Shown here one piece after another: positions 26,884 through 35,073 of a stretch of 59,731 nt of DNA. Each line of letters starts with the position of its first letter. The first letter of the stretch is position 1. The translations under genes were made by a program, and so were the position numbers. The stretch comes from Pedobacter rhizosphaerae (lineage in GTDB: Bacteria > Bacteroidota > Bacteroidia > Sphingobacteriales > Sphingobacteriaceae), in NCBI RefSeq assembly GCF_900111155.1, contig NZ_FOGG01000030.1, positions 1-59,731 of the forward strand. The letters are read 5' to 3'. The notes below the pieces were generated by a model. That model searched no databases, had not been told where the DNA came from, and saw only the letters and a program-made list of their open reading frames with translations.

Positions 26884-26915
26884 GAAAAACCTACAGCGCG
26901 AAATGCGCTGTAGGG
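26884..26915 (-). terminator. Hairpin with T tract between susE-like and GH13 genes
   Basis: On the minus strand CCTACAGCGC (26905-26914) pairs perfectly with 26890-26899 across a 5-nt loop, followed by five T. It lies 21 bp past the susE-like stop and 92 bp before the next start. Inside an operon such a structure usually lowers downstream transcription or protects the upstream message. Confidence 0.75.
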
Positions 26916-26935
26916 AAATGTAAGTTAGTTAATGA

Positions 26936-27991
26936 TTAATTTTTGACGATCGTATAAGTACCCCCCGTAACAGCTGTTGCAGCAAGGGTTGGGTCGGGAT
27001 TATTCACAGTTAAGGTTATGGTGTAATTACCTGCAGTGGCTACATTGATATCAGCACCGCCCAATGTAAGGCTTGTTCCGCCACCAAGATTAACAGCCCA
27101 ATCATGGTTCATTCTGAATTTAAAGGGACCAGATTTAAGATTTAATGTTATTCTCCAGGATTCCTTTCCGTCGTTGATGTATTTCATGTCTGTATCACTA
27201 CCCCAGCCTCCCGGAGTGGCATCACCAATTAGAGACCAGAGTTGCAATACTGGTTTTATTGACCAGGTTTTGGCATTCATATCTACTGTTACCTGTTTTA
27301 ATCCGGCTGTACCAGCATTGATGTTGCCGCCAGTAGAACTTAAAGTGCCACCGCCACCATCACCATAGTTCACATCCCATTTTTTCTCAGGCGTGATTTT
27401 AAAGTCTAGTTTGCCCGCAGGATAGTTGATCACTCCTTTGTAAATCCCATTGCTGGTTAAGGATACAAGACTATCAGCTGTGGGTGGATTCCAATCAGGA
27501 GAAACCTGATAAGCTCCAGGTGCATAAACCCATGCAGAAGCTAAGTAAGGCGTTGCAGTTAAGGTAACAACATTAGAATAAGTTATGGCGTTGGCTGCCG
27601 GACCAGATTTTAACCTCACCTCAACTTGTGTTGAAGTTCCAATTACTCCACCTAGGGCCAAGAGCATAGTATTAAACTCGCTCACCGTTGGTGTATAAGA
27701 GGTAGTAGACATCACTACTTCTTTTGCTGTGCTAAAATTTTTACCTTTCAGATCAAATTGTAGGGTGTTGGCAACTGGAACAACATATCCCGTTACCGTT
27801 GGTGCAGGGAATGATAAGGTTAGTGCCGGTTTTGTTTGATTGGCTTGTGTTAAGCTTAACGCAGTAGCTGATGCAGCTAATGTACCTGCCGGACTTACAT
27901 TGGTAACCGTTTGAGTTTCCTCTTTTTTACAAGACCAAACTGCGGTGGTTATCAAACCTAAGATCAATATTTTAGAAAAAATCGATTTCAT
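26936..27991 (-). CDS. SusE/SusF-family starch-binding outer-membrane lipoprotein
   Basis: The 351-residue product has a lipoprotein signal (Cys21) followed by KKEE, the acidic pattern linked to surface export in Bacteroidota. The N-terminal half (about 35-150) matches the SusE N-terminal Ig-like domain (LSFPAPTVTGYVVPVANTLQFDLKGKNF). The C-terminal half holds two starch-binding modules, about 155-250 and 255-345, each with the aromatic pattern WNPP / GWGSD and WxINP-like ends (KTWSIKP). It should bind starch at the cell surface without catalysis and help the SusCD complex. It lies 18 bp after susD and precedes the hairpin at 26.9 kb. Confidence 0.88.
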   Translation of the reverse strand: MKSIFSKILILGLITTAVWSCKKEETQTVTNVSPAGTLAASATALSLTQANQTKPALTLSFPAPTVTGYVVPVANTLQFDLKGKNFSTAKEVVMSTTSYTPTVSEFNTMLLALGGVIGTSTQVEVRLKSGPAANAITYSNVVTLTATPYLASAWVYAPGAYQVSPDWNPPTADSLVSLTSNGIYKGVINYPAGKLDFKITPEKKWDVNYGDGGGGTLSSTGGNINAGTAGLKQVTVDMNAKTWSIKPVLQLWSLIGDATPGGWGSDTDMKYINDGKESWRITLNLKSGPFKFRMNHDWAVNLGGGTSLTLGGADINVATAGNYTITLTVNNPDPTLAATAVTGGTYTIVKN

Positions 27992-28009
27992 CTTTTTAAT
28001 TTTTAGAAA

Positions 28010-29599
28010 TTAATAACCTGTGTTTTGAACCAAATTCGGGTTGGCAATTAAATCTGCTGATGGAATTGGATATAAGTTGCGGTATGCCGGCAAAGCTGTT
28101 CCAGCCTTAACCCCACCTTTGAATGGCCACAGATAAGTTGAACCTGTAAATTTACCATAGCGGATTAAGTCGGTACGGCGGTGACACTCCCAATACAACT
28201 CACGACCACGTTCATCTAAATAGAAATCGGTGGTTAAAGCCGCAGTGGTTAAATTACCAGATGCATTTCCATAAGCTCTGCTTCTTAAAGCATTAACATA
28301 AGTAAGCGCTTGAGCAACCGATCCACCCGATCCTCCTCTTGCCACTGCCTCTCCATAAATTAAATATTGCTCTGCTAAGCGGAATAATGCAAAATCTAAA
28401 GAACTGAAGGTTCCGTTTAATGAGGCAGGTGTTACGCCCGTTGAAGTCACATTTTTAAACTTAGTTACCCTTAAGCCATCTGTAAAAACCCCAATTTCAT
28501 CTACTGTACTTTTTGTACCGAAGAAAACACCTCTTTTATCTAATGTACCGTTGGCATCAGGGAATAGTGCTGGCAGGTTTTGACGGGTTCTGTTACCACC
28601 CCATCCGCCAGATGGCACGCCATACGTTGCCGGACTCATGTCTGCATTGATGGCAGCGTTCACTAAAAATGTGGTTCCACCGTAGTTTGTTCCTCTTACG
28701 CCATCGTAATTGATGGTTAAAATGTTTTCGTTATTATTCAGGTTATTATCAGCCAGGAACAAATCTTTGTAGTTAGCTTTTAAACCATAGCCGGCAGCGA
28801 TTACTTTACTAGAATATGTTATTGCCTCTGTATATTTTGCCGTTCCGGTATAAACCTGAGCATTTAAGTATAATCTGGCCAGTAAAGCCCAGTCTGCGCC
28901 TTTATCTGCACGGCCATACTCGTTGGTACGGGCATCGGCTAAATCGCCTTCAATGGCTTTTAACTCGGATTCTACATAAGCAAATAATGCTGCGCGTTGA
29001 ATTTGTTTTGGATTTGTTTTTCCAATCGCATCATCTTCGGTTACAAAAGGTGGGTTTCCAAAACCATCCAATAAAACCCAGTATTGAAAAGCTCTTAAAA
29101 AGCGAGCCTCTGCACGGTAGCGTTGAATTGCTGCTGCATCTGCCCCGGTAATGTTGCGGCTGGCCAATTTCTCAGGTGTACTTTCGCGAAGAAACTCATT
29201 ACAAATGGTGATTTGTAAGATACTTTTTGAATATAAACCTCTTAAAAACTGGTTATCTGTATTCCATGTTGAATAATCTAATTCTGGAATACCCGTATCT
29301 CCCCAGGCACAGATGGCCTCGTCGGTTACCAATTCTTGTGAAGTCCAGAATAACCTGAAGAAATCTGCAAAACCTGAGTTTAAGCCACCAATATCACTGT
29401 TATCAGATCCGGTTGGACTGGTTAAGGCATAAGTGGCGTATAATTTTACCAGTTCTTGTTTGTATCCGGCAGGGGTAGCATATACCACATCTGCGGTTAC
29501 ATCATTCGTAGGCGTTAAATTTAAGGCATCCTTTTTACAAGAATTTAAAGAAAGCAATAAACCTGTGGTTGCCAATATTATTTTAAACGAATTTTTCAT
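28010..29599 (-). CDS. SusD-like starch/maltodextrin-binding outer-membrane lipoprotein
   Basis: The start at 29599 gives a lipoprotein signal with lipobox LNSC (Cys21) and KKDAL after it; the frame's first ATG (29626) lies inside the preceding susC gene and only adds nine residues. The body (about 510 residues) shows the SusD pattern: N-terminal TPR helices with RAEARFLRAFQYWVLLDGFG (about 165-185), then LYLNAQVYTG and the C-terminal ERGRELYWECHRRTDLIRYG (about 480-500). It forms the hinged lid on the SusC barrel and presents oligosaccharides for import. Position between susC and susE, next to amylase genes, supports starch as the ligand. Spacing to susC is 13 bp. Confidence 0.93.
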   Translation of the reverse strand: MKNSFKIILATTGLLLSLNSCKKDALNLTPTNDVTADVVYATPAGYKQELVKLYATYALTSPTGSDNSDIGGLNSGFADFFRLFWTSQELVTDEAICAWGDTGIPELDYSTWNTDNQFLRGLYSKSILQITICNEFLRESTPEKLASRNITGADAAAIQRYRAEARFLRAFQYWVLLDGFGNPPFVTEDDAIGKTNPKQIQRAALFAYVESELKAIEGDLADARTNEYGRADKGADWALLARLYLNAQVYTGTAKYTEAITYSSKVIAAGYGLKANYKDLFLADNNLNNNENILTINYDGVRGTNYGGTTFLVNAAINADMSPATYGVPSGGWGGNRTRQNLPALFPDANGTLDKRGVFFGTKSTVDEIGVFTDGLRVTKFKNVTSTGVTPASLNGTFSSLDFALFRLAEQYLIYGEAVARGGSGGSVAQALTYVNALRSRAYGNASGNLTTAALTTDFYLDERGRELYWECHRRTDLIRYGKFTGSTYLWPFKGGVKAGTALPAYRNLYPIPSADLIANPNLVQNTGY

Positions 29600-29612
29600 C
29601 TCTATATCTTTA

Positions 29613-32600
29613 TTAAAAACCAACATTTAAACCCAAAGTATATGTCCTAGGTCTAGGATATAACTTGAAGTCGATACCATCTGTTAACTCGGGGTCAACA
29701 CCTTTGTAGTTAGTGATTACGAATACATTTTGGCAATTAGCCGTGATTCGCAAATTGGTGTTACTATTTTTAAATAGTTTACCCGCATCATAAGCCAATC
29801 CTAAGTTATCCATCTTTAAGAATGAAGCATTTTTAACGTAGTAATCGCTTAAATACTGGCTATTGGTGAAATTGGTATTTAAGAAATCTACACCAGCGTT
29901 GTTAATTAATCCGGCTGCACTCAAAATATTGTTTCTGATACCGTAATTTGATGAAATGTTATCGTAAACATAGTTTCCTAAATTAGCCCTTAGTACGGTG
30001 CTGATGGTCCATTTTTTATAACTGAAAGCCGAATTGAAGCCAAAAGTTACCTTTGGATCTGGTGATTTGTAGAAATATTGATCACTTGAATTTACTACAC
30101 CATCCTTATTCAAATCTTCGTACACACCTTCTAAAGGTTTGCCAGTTCCATCATATACTTGTTTGTAAACGAAGAAGGAACCTGGAATTTGATTAACCGC
30201 GTTGTATTTAATGGTAATACCTGTTCCTCCGGAAATATCACCTGCACCTTGTTTACTTCCCGGATCAGGATTTAGGGTTAGGTTAGTTACCTTTCTTTGG
30301 TTGTATGCTACGTTGAAACCAAAATCCCAAGAGATATCTTCAGTTTTAATAGCTGCAAAATTTAAGCTAAACTCAGCACCCCTTACATCCATATTACCCA
30401 CGTTGGTAGTTAGGGTGTTGTTGAAATTGGTACCTACCGGAATATTTACAGTAGCCAGGAGATCTTTTGTTTTTTTGTAATAAACATCTAAAGCTCCATA
30501 AATTCTTCCTTTGAAGAATCCGTAATCTAAACCCGCATTATAGGTAGAAGTAGTTTCCCATTTCAAATCCGGATCGTATTGTGAAGGTGCATAGTAATCG
30601 TAAAAAGTGTTACCAATTTGGTATTGACCCGTATTGCTATTGGCATAATATTTTGCCAGGTAGCTGTAATCGCCAATGGTATCTCCATCTTTATTACCTG
30701 TTTCACCGTAACTCAACCTTAGTTTTAAATCAGAAACGGCTTTACTTTCTTTCAGGAAGTTTTCACCGATGATTCTCCAGGTAAAACCAACTGAAGGGAA
30801 GTAACCCCAACGATTTTCTTCTCCAAATCTTGAAGACGCATCGGCACGCATGGTTCCAGAAAGGATATATTTATCAGCTAAGGTGTAAACCAACCTTCCA
30901 TAATAAGATAATAACTTATTGCGATCTACTGAGAAAGGAAACTTAGCTGTAGTTCTCACTACACCAGTGGCGCTGTATTCGTCGAAACTGTAGTTGGTTT
31001 TAGCATTATCATAATAACCATAACCTGCGGTTACATCGAAGCGACTTCTGATACTGGCTACATCTTTAGCATAATTAAGGTAAAACTCTGATACTTTATT
31101 ATTTGAGGTACTTAATGATTGAGTAGCTGAGCCATTAGTTGAAAAACTTGTAGCGGCAAAAGCCGGAACAAAAATACTTCCATATCCTTTAGAAATGTCA
31201 TAACCCAGGTTTAAGTTAGCGTGCAACTCTGGTAAGAAATGGAAAGAATAATCGAACCTTGCATTACCAAAACTTCTGGCTGCATTTCCCGAATTATCTC
31301 TTAAAACCACCTGAGCAACCGGATTTCTCGGTGCATTAGGGTTTAATGTGCCATCTGCCCTTAACCATTCGAAATAATTACCGAATTGATTGTTGGCCGT
31401 TACCGATTGAGTTGGATCAAACTGTAGTGAAGCAGCAATGGCGTTGTTGTTATCGTTGGCAAACCTGGATTCGGTTAACGTACCTTTTAAGCTTAAATCA
31501 ATTTTCAGGTGATCGGTAAATAACCTTGGCGAAACAGTAATTGCACCTGTTGCCCTGTTAAACCGATCTGTAATTAACAAACCCTGCTGATCCAGGTAAC
31601 CTGCCGATACGCGATAAGGAACACCATGAAATTTACCCGCAACGCTTAAGTTATTATCTGTAGAGAAAGCATTTTGAAAAATTTCATCCTGCCAATCGGT
31701 ATTTGATTTTCCTAATAGGGAAACAAATGTTTTACCCACATCGTATGTTGCATTTGGATTGGCATTTACGAAGCTTCTGATTTGATCTGCTGATAGTACA
31801 TCTACTTTTTTCGCAACAGTTGCAATAGAGTTATTGGTACTGAAATTGATGATCGGATCTCCTGATCCACCTTTTTTAGTGGTGATTAGGATTACCCCAT
31901 TGGAAGCTCTTGAACCATAAATGGCCGTAGCATTGGCATCCTTAAGTACGGTAAAGGTTTCAATATCATTTGGATTGATTAATGATAGTGGACTAGGTGC
32001 ATTATCTATTGATTTTCCACTGAAAGGAACACCATCAATTACAATTAAAGGGTCGTTACTGGCATTTAAAGAAGCACCACCACGAACCCGGATAGTACTA
32101 CCAACACCTGGCTGGCCACTATTGGTGATGATGTTAACCCCTGCTACCTTACCCTGAATTAATTGTTCGGGGGTAGTAATAGTTCCTTTTTGAAAATCCT
32201 TTGAACCTACCGTAGTAATTGATCCGGTTAGATTCTTTTTCTCTGAGGTACCATAACCAATAACCACCACCTCGTTCAATTTTTGTGCATCAGGCACCAG
32301 TTGAAAGGTAATAGTTGTGGTTCCGGGAACGTTCACGGACTTTTCTAAAGTTTGATAACCGATAAAACTTGCGGCCAGTACTATGGAACCATTTGTTAAA
32401 CCTGCAAGTTTAAAATTACCATTGGCATCTGTAGATGTACTTCTGGTTGTTCCTTTTACTATTAAAGAAGCACCAGGTAAGGGTTGGCCTGTTTCGTCGA
32501 GCACCTTTCCGGACACTGATCCGGTTTGTGCTTTTACCATGAATGCTGAGAAAAGAAGCAGCACCAAAAGCCCCTGTTTTAACAGGTAAAATACTCTCAT
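29613..32600 (-). CDS. SusC-like TonB-dependent receptor for maltooligosaccharides
   Basis: The 995-residue receptor starts with a signal peptide (cleavage near VKAQ) and a carboxypeptidase-D-regulatory-like domain (about 26-105, GSVSGKVLDETGQPLPGASL). A TonB box LNEVVVIGYG (about 112-121) precedes the plug (VIDGVPFSG ... FTVLKDANATAIYGSRASNG) and the barrel to the C-terminus (RPRTYTLGLNVGF). It has no STN domain, so it is controlled by the LacI-type regulator rather than a sigma/anti-sigma pair. It imports oligosaccharides across the outer membrane using TonB energy, with SusD as lid. It is the first gene of the starch operon; palindromic operators lie 279-348 bp upstream of its start codon. 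Confidence 0.94.
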   Translation of the reverse strand: MRVFYLLKQGLLVLLLFSAFMVKAQTGSVSGKVLDETGQPLPGASLIVKGTTRSTSTDANGNFKLAGLTNGSIVLAASFIGYQTLEKSVNVPGTTTITFQLVPDAQKLNEVVVIGYGTSEKKNLTGSITTVGSKDFQKGTITTPEQLIQGKVAGVNIITNSGQPGVGSTIRVRGGASLNASNDPLIVIDGVPFSGKSIDNAPSPLSLINPNDIETFTVLKDANATAIYGSRASNGVILITTKKGGSGDPIINFSTNNSIATVAKKVDVLSADQIRSFVNANPNATYDVGKTFVSLLGKSNTDWQDEIFQNAFSTDNNLSVAGKFHGVPYRVSAGYLDQQGLLITDRFNRATGAITVSPRLFTDHLKIDLSLKGTLTESRFANDNNNAIAASLQFDPTQSVTANNQFGNYFEWLRADGTLNPNAPRNPVAQVVLRDNSGNAARSFGNARFDYSFHFLPELHANLNLGYDISKGYGSIFVPAFAATSFSTNGSATQSLSTSNNKVSEFYLNYAKDVASIRSRFDVTAGYGYYDNAKTNYSFDEYSATGVVRTTAKFPFSVDRNKLLSYYGRLVYTLADKYILSGTMRADASSRFGEENRWGYFPSVGFTWRIIGENFLKESKAVSDLKLRLSYGETGNKDGDTIGDYSYLAKYYANSNTGQYQIGNTFYDYYAPSQYDPDLKWETTSTYNAGLDYGFFKGRIYGALDVYYKKTKDLLATVNIPVGTNFNNTLTTNVGNMDVRGAEFSLNFAAIKTEDISWDFGFNVAYNQRKVTNLTLNPDPGSKQGAGDISGGTGITIKYNAVNQIPGSFFVYKQVYDGTGKPLEGVYEDLNKDGVVNSSDQYFYKSPDPKVTFGFNSAFSYKKWTISTVLRANLGNYVYDNISSNYGIRNNILSAAGLINNAGVDFLNTNFTNSQYLSDYYVKNASFLKMDNLGLAYDAGKLFKNSNTNLRITANCQNVFVITNYKGVDPELTDGIDFKLYPRPRTYTLGLNVGF

Positions 32601-32786
32601 ATTATTAGCTCGTTTAAGTATATAAATTTGGTTAAATATTACAGTGAATTACACATAGCCCTAATTTACAGCAGGAAATGATAATTCAAAATTTATTTAA
32701 AAAATATATTTTTCGAGGAAAAACACGCCCATAATTTTGATGAAATTTAAAGATTTTTGGCAGGTAAAAAAGTTAGGCTTGCTGAG

Positions 32787-32815
32787 CAAAGCTAATCTAA
32801 CTAACAGATATACAA
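32787..32815 (-). promoter_or_regulatory. Candidate promoter of the starch operon
   Basis: On the minus strand a TAGCTTTG box (32794-32787) fits the Bacteroidota -7 consensus TAnnTTTG. An ATTG (32815-32812) stands 17 bp upstream as the -33 element. It would give a leader of roughly 180 nt before susC. The two palindromes lie upstream of it, not over it. Confidence 0.4.
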
Positions 32816-32842
32816 TGCTTTAAAAACATTTCATATCTAAAA

Positions 32843-32863
32843 TTAGTGTAAGAATTACACTAA
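32843..32863. promoter_or_regulatory. Inverted repeat TTAGTGTAA-GAA-TTACACTAA
   Basis: Nine-base perfect arms with a 3-bp spacer lie between the candidate promoter and the LacI-type palindromes. One arm, TTACACTAAG, recurs at 32967-32976. It could be a second regulator site; no binding protein can be named. Confidence 0.4.
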
Positions 32864-32878
32864 GCTGTTTTTTACCGA

Positions 32879-32902
32879 TTTTTCGGGAACGTTCCCGAAA
32901 AA
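32879..32902. promoter_or_regulatory. Perfect 24-bp palindrome, LacI-type operator 1
   Basis: The site is exactly self-complementary with core TCGGGAACGTTCCCGA, centred between 32890 and 32891. The central CG step and GAACGTTC core are typical of LacI-family operators. The LacI-type gene lies immediately upstream in the same orientation. Confidence 0.85.
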
Positions 32903-32920
32903 AATAAACCAAATTCGATG

Positions 32921-32948
32921 TCATTTTCGGGAACGTTCCCGAAAATGA
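32921..32948. promoter_or_regulatory. Perfect 28-bp palindrome, LacI-type operator 2
   Basis: Same core as operator 1 and centred between 32934 and 32935, 44 bp (about four helical turns) away. Two matched sites on the same DNA face suggest cooperative binding by the downstream-acting LacI-type protein. Confidence 0.85.
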
Positions 32949-33028
32949 GCCGGAATTCTGCGTATTTTACACTAAGTGATGAATTTTTTTGAAAATTCAG
33001 GGCTTAAAAAGAGGCCCCGTTTTGAGCC

Positions 33029-34048
33029 CTATTTTGGCTGGTTGGAAGTAGAATTTCTTTGGATAATTTTAGATTGTAAAACCACTTCATGAGGATGATT
33101 TTTATCTGCTTTTCCATCCAAAATGATAAACAATAATTTTGCAGCCTGCTCCCCTATTTCAACGGCTGGCTGAGTGATGGTACTCAAAGATGGGTTTAGT
33201 AAAGGGGCAATCTCTAAACTAGAAAAACTGATGACCTTTAAATCATGAGGTATGCTGATTTTCAAATCGTAACAGGCGTAGTAGGTGGCAAATGCCAAAC
33301 GTTCTACCGATGTGAAAACGCCGTCTGGTTTCAAATCTGTTAAGGCTTGTTTGATAATTACGCTGTTTTCTTCATAACTGTTGCTACAGTCTACAATCAA
33401 ACTTTCATCAAATTTAATGTGATGTTTTTCCAGGGCATCGATATATCCCTGCATTCGGGTTTTACCAATCGACAAGCTTTTGTTTACCACCATATAGGCT
33501 ATACGCTTACAGCCCTGATCAATCAGGTGTTCTGTACCTAAAAAACTGCTGTTATAATCGTTGGTTATTACCCTTGGTGTTTCTATGTCTTCGTAAATCC
33601 TGTCAAAAAAAACAAGTGGCAATCTTTTATTGCCAAACTTATTGAGGTAATTATGATCATTGGCTTCGCCGGAAACCGACATCACGATTCCATCTGCCCT
33701 GCCATTATGTAGATGTCGGATAAAGGTTACTTCTTTCTTGAAATCATCATCGGTAACATAAATCAAGATATGGTAGCCATTTTCCCTGGCAATGCGTTCT
33801 ATTCCATGAATGGCTTGTGAAAAATAATTATTGGCCAGCTCTGGTACAATTACCGCAATGGTTTTGCTTTTTTGCTCCCTTAAATTACTGGCATAGTGGT
33901 TGGGTTGGTAGTTTAATTCCTTTGCTTTGGCCAAAATAAGCTCCTTGGTAGCGCTGCTTATGTCGCTATTATCCCGAAAGGCCCTTGAAATAGTAGAGGT
34001 AGATAACTTTAATGCTTCCGCTAGTTTCTTGATATTAATGCTATCCAT
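33029..34048 (-). CDS. LacI-family transcriptional regulator of the starch locus
   Basis: The 339-residue protein opens with a LacI-type helix-turn-helix (about 5-25, KKLAEALKLSTSTISRAFRD) and hinge helix (NYQPNHYASNL, about 46-56), followed by a periplasmic-binding-protein-like effector domain (about 60-335). The hinge and helix-turn-helix fit binding of the two CGGGAACGTTCCCG-type palindromes that lie between this gene and susC. These are upstream of the likely promoter, which hints at activation or looping instead of simple blockage; the effector is probably maltose or a derivative. In Bacteroides the analogous system uses SusR, an unrelated sensor, so the control here differs. The ATG at 34048 begins the usual MDSINIKKLAE start. 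Confidence 0.92.
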   Translation of the reverse strand: MDSINIKKLAEALKLSTSTISRAFRDNSDISSATKELILAKAKELNYQPNHYASNLREQKSKTIAVIVPELANNYFSQAIHGIERIARENGYHILIYVTDDDFKKEVTFIRHLHNGRADGIVMSVSGEANDHNYLNKFGNKRLPLVFFDRIYEDIETPRVITNDYNSSFLGTEHLIDQGCKRIAYMVVNKSLSIGKTRMQGYIDALEKHHIKFDESLIVDCSNSYEENSVIIKQALTDLKPDGVFTSVERLAFATYYACYDLKISIPHDLKVISFSSLEIAPLLNPSLSTITQPAVEIGEQAAKLLFIILDGKADKNHPHEVVLQSKIIQRNSTSNQPK

Positions 34049-34290
34049 TATTAAAAATCACCCAGTAATTTAAATTGTGCTGTAAATATAAAGCATAATA
34101 ATCCTAAATAATTGATGTATTTCTTTTAAATCTAATTAAGCAGTGGGCAGTAGCACTAAAATGTTTGAAAATAACTTTGGATTATAAAAACAAAATACCC
34201 CCTTATCTTATTAATACTATTGTACAAATTAGCATATTTGCGGCTATATTTTTTATCTGCTACATTATGGCTTAGAACTTTACCGAAGAC
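34049..34290. other. Divergent intergenic region between lacI-type gene and response regulator gene
   Basis: These 242 bp must hold both promoters. On the plus strand a TAACTTTG box (34172-34179) fits the -7 consensus for the response-regulator gene, but no -33 element sits at normal distance. No palindrome like the susC operators is seen here, so I find no evidence that the regulator controls its own gene from this region. Confidence 0.35.
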
Positions 34291-34650
34291 ATGGAGAATA
34301 AAAAGATACTCATTGCCGATGATGATGAGGGAATAGTGGATGCTGTAACGATGATTTTAGAAGTTATGGGGTATGAGGTGGAGTATACTTATGACGGTGG
34401 AACCGTTATAGATGCGGTAAAAAATAAACCAGATTTAATTTTATTGGATATCTGGATGAGTGGTCATGATGGAAGAGACATCTGTAAGCAGCTCAAAAAT
34501 GACCCCACTTATAAAGAAATTCCTATCCTGATGATCTCGGCCAGTAGAGATATTAAACAATCGGCCTTAGATGCAGGTGCGAATGATTTTATGGAAAAGC
34601 CTTTCGAAATGGATTCCCTGCTCAATAAAGTGAATCACCTTTTAAATTAG
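34291..34650 (+). CDS. Single-domain (CheY-like) response regulator
   Basis: At 119 residues the protein is a receiver domain and nothing more. It has the acidic pocket (ADDDEG, Asp10-12), the phosphoacceptor Asp53 in LILLDIWM, a Thr/Ser position in ISAS (Ser83) and Lys103 in MEKPF. Without an output domain it must act through protein contacts or in a phosphorelay, as Spo0F- or CheY-type proteins do. No histidine kinase gene is adjacent, so its partner is elsewhere. It is transcribed away from the starch regulator gene and ends 5 bp from the end of a convergent gene. Confidence 0.92.
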   Translation: MENKKILIADDDEGIVDAVTMILEVMGYEVEYTYDGGTVIDAVKNKPDLILLDIWMSGHDGRDICKQLKNDPTYKEIPILMISASRDIKQSALDAGANDFMEKPFEMDSLLNKVNHLLN

Positions 34651-34655
34651 TCTTT

Positions 34656-35009
34656 TCAACTTAACTGCTTAAAATATATTCTTTCGGGTAATTCGTTAAA
34701 AACAAATTCGGTTACCTCACAAAGCCATAATTTGTGGTTCTTGGTTTCTCCTTTAAACGTTTCGAGCAAATAATCTCCACCCCCTCCAAGGTTTTCTTCG
34801 CGTGCATAAACTAAAGTGAGCAATTCTGCATCCTCAAAATGTGCATCTGCCATCATCAGTTTGCATTCTGTGGATTTAGCTGCAATCCAGTTTAAAAGCT
34901 CATCGGCCCCTTCTACCATCTGTAAATCAGCTATATCGCCATTCCATTCGGGAATATCTGCATACCACTCGTGTTTTGCATTTTTATAAAACCTGATTGT
35001 TCTTTCCAT
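34656..35009 (-). CDS. Conserved hypothetical protein (possibly DUF6717)
   Basis: The 117-residue acidic protein has no signal peptide or membrane segment. It begins MERTIRFYKNAKHEWYADIPEW and has an N-terminal beta-rich part and several conserved-looking tryptophans, plus a flexible YAREENLGGGGDYLLE loop. It reminds me of the small DUF6717 family found across Bacteroidota, but I cannot confirm this by eye and no function is known. It is convergent with the response-regulator gene (5 bp apart) and divergent from dinB (64 bp apart), so it is likely monocistronic. The composition and clean ATG support a real gene. Confidence 0.75.
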   Translation of the reverse strand: MERTIRFYKNAKHEWYADIPEWNGDIADLQMVEGADELLNWIAAKSTECKLMMADAHFEDAELLTLVYAREENLGGGGDYLLETFKGETKNHKLWLCEVTEFVFNELPERIYFKQLS

Positions 35010-35073
35010 TGGATGTAAAGAAATGAAATCTGGTTTAATTATCCTTGAAAAAATGCCGAAATTTATACTTTAG

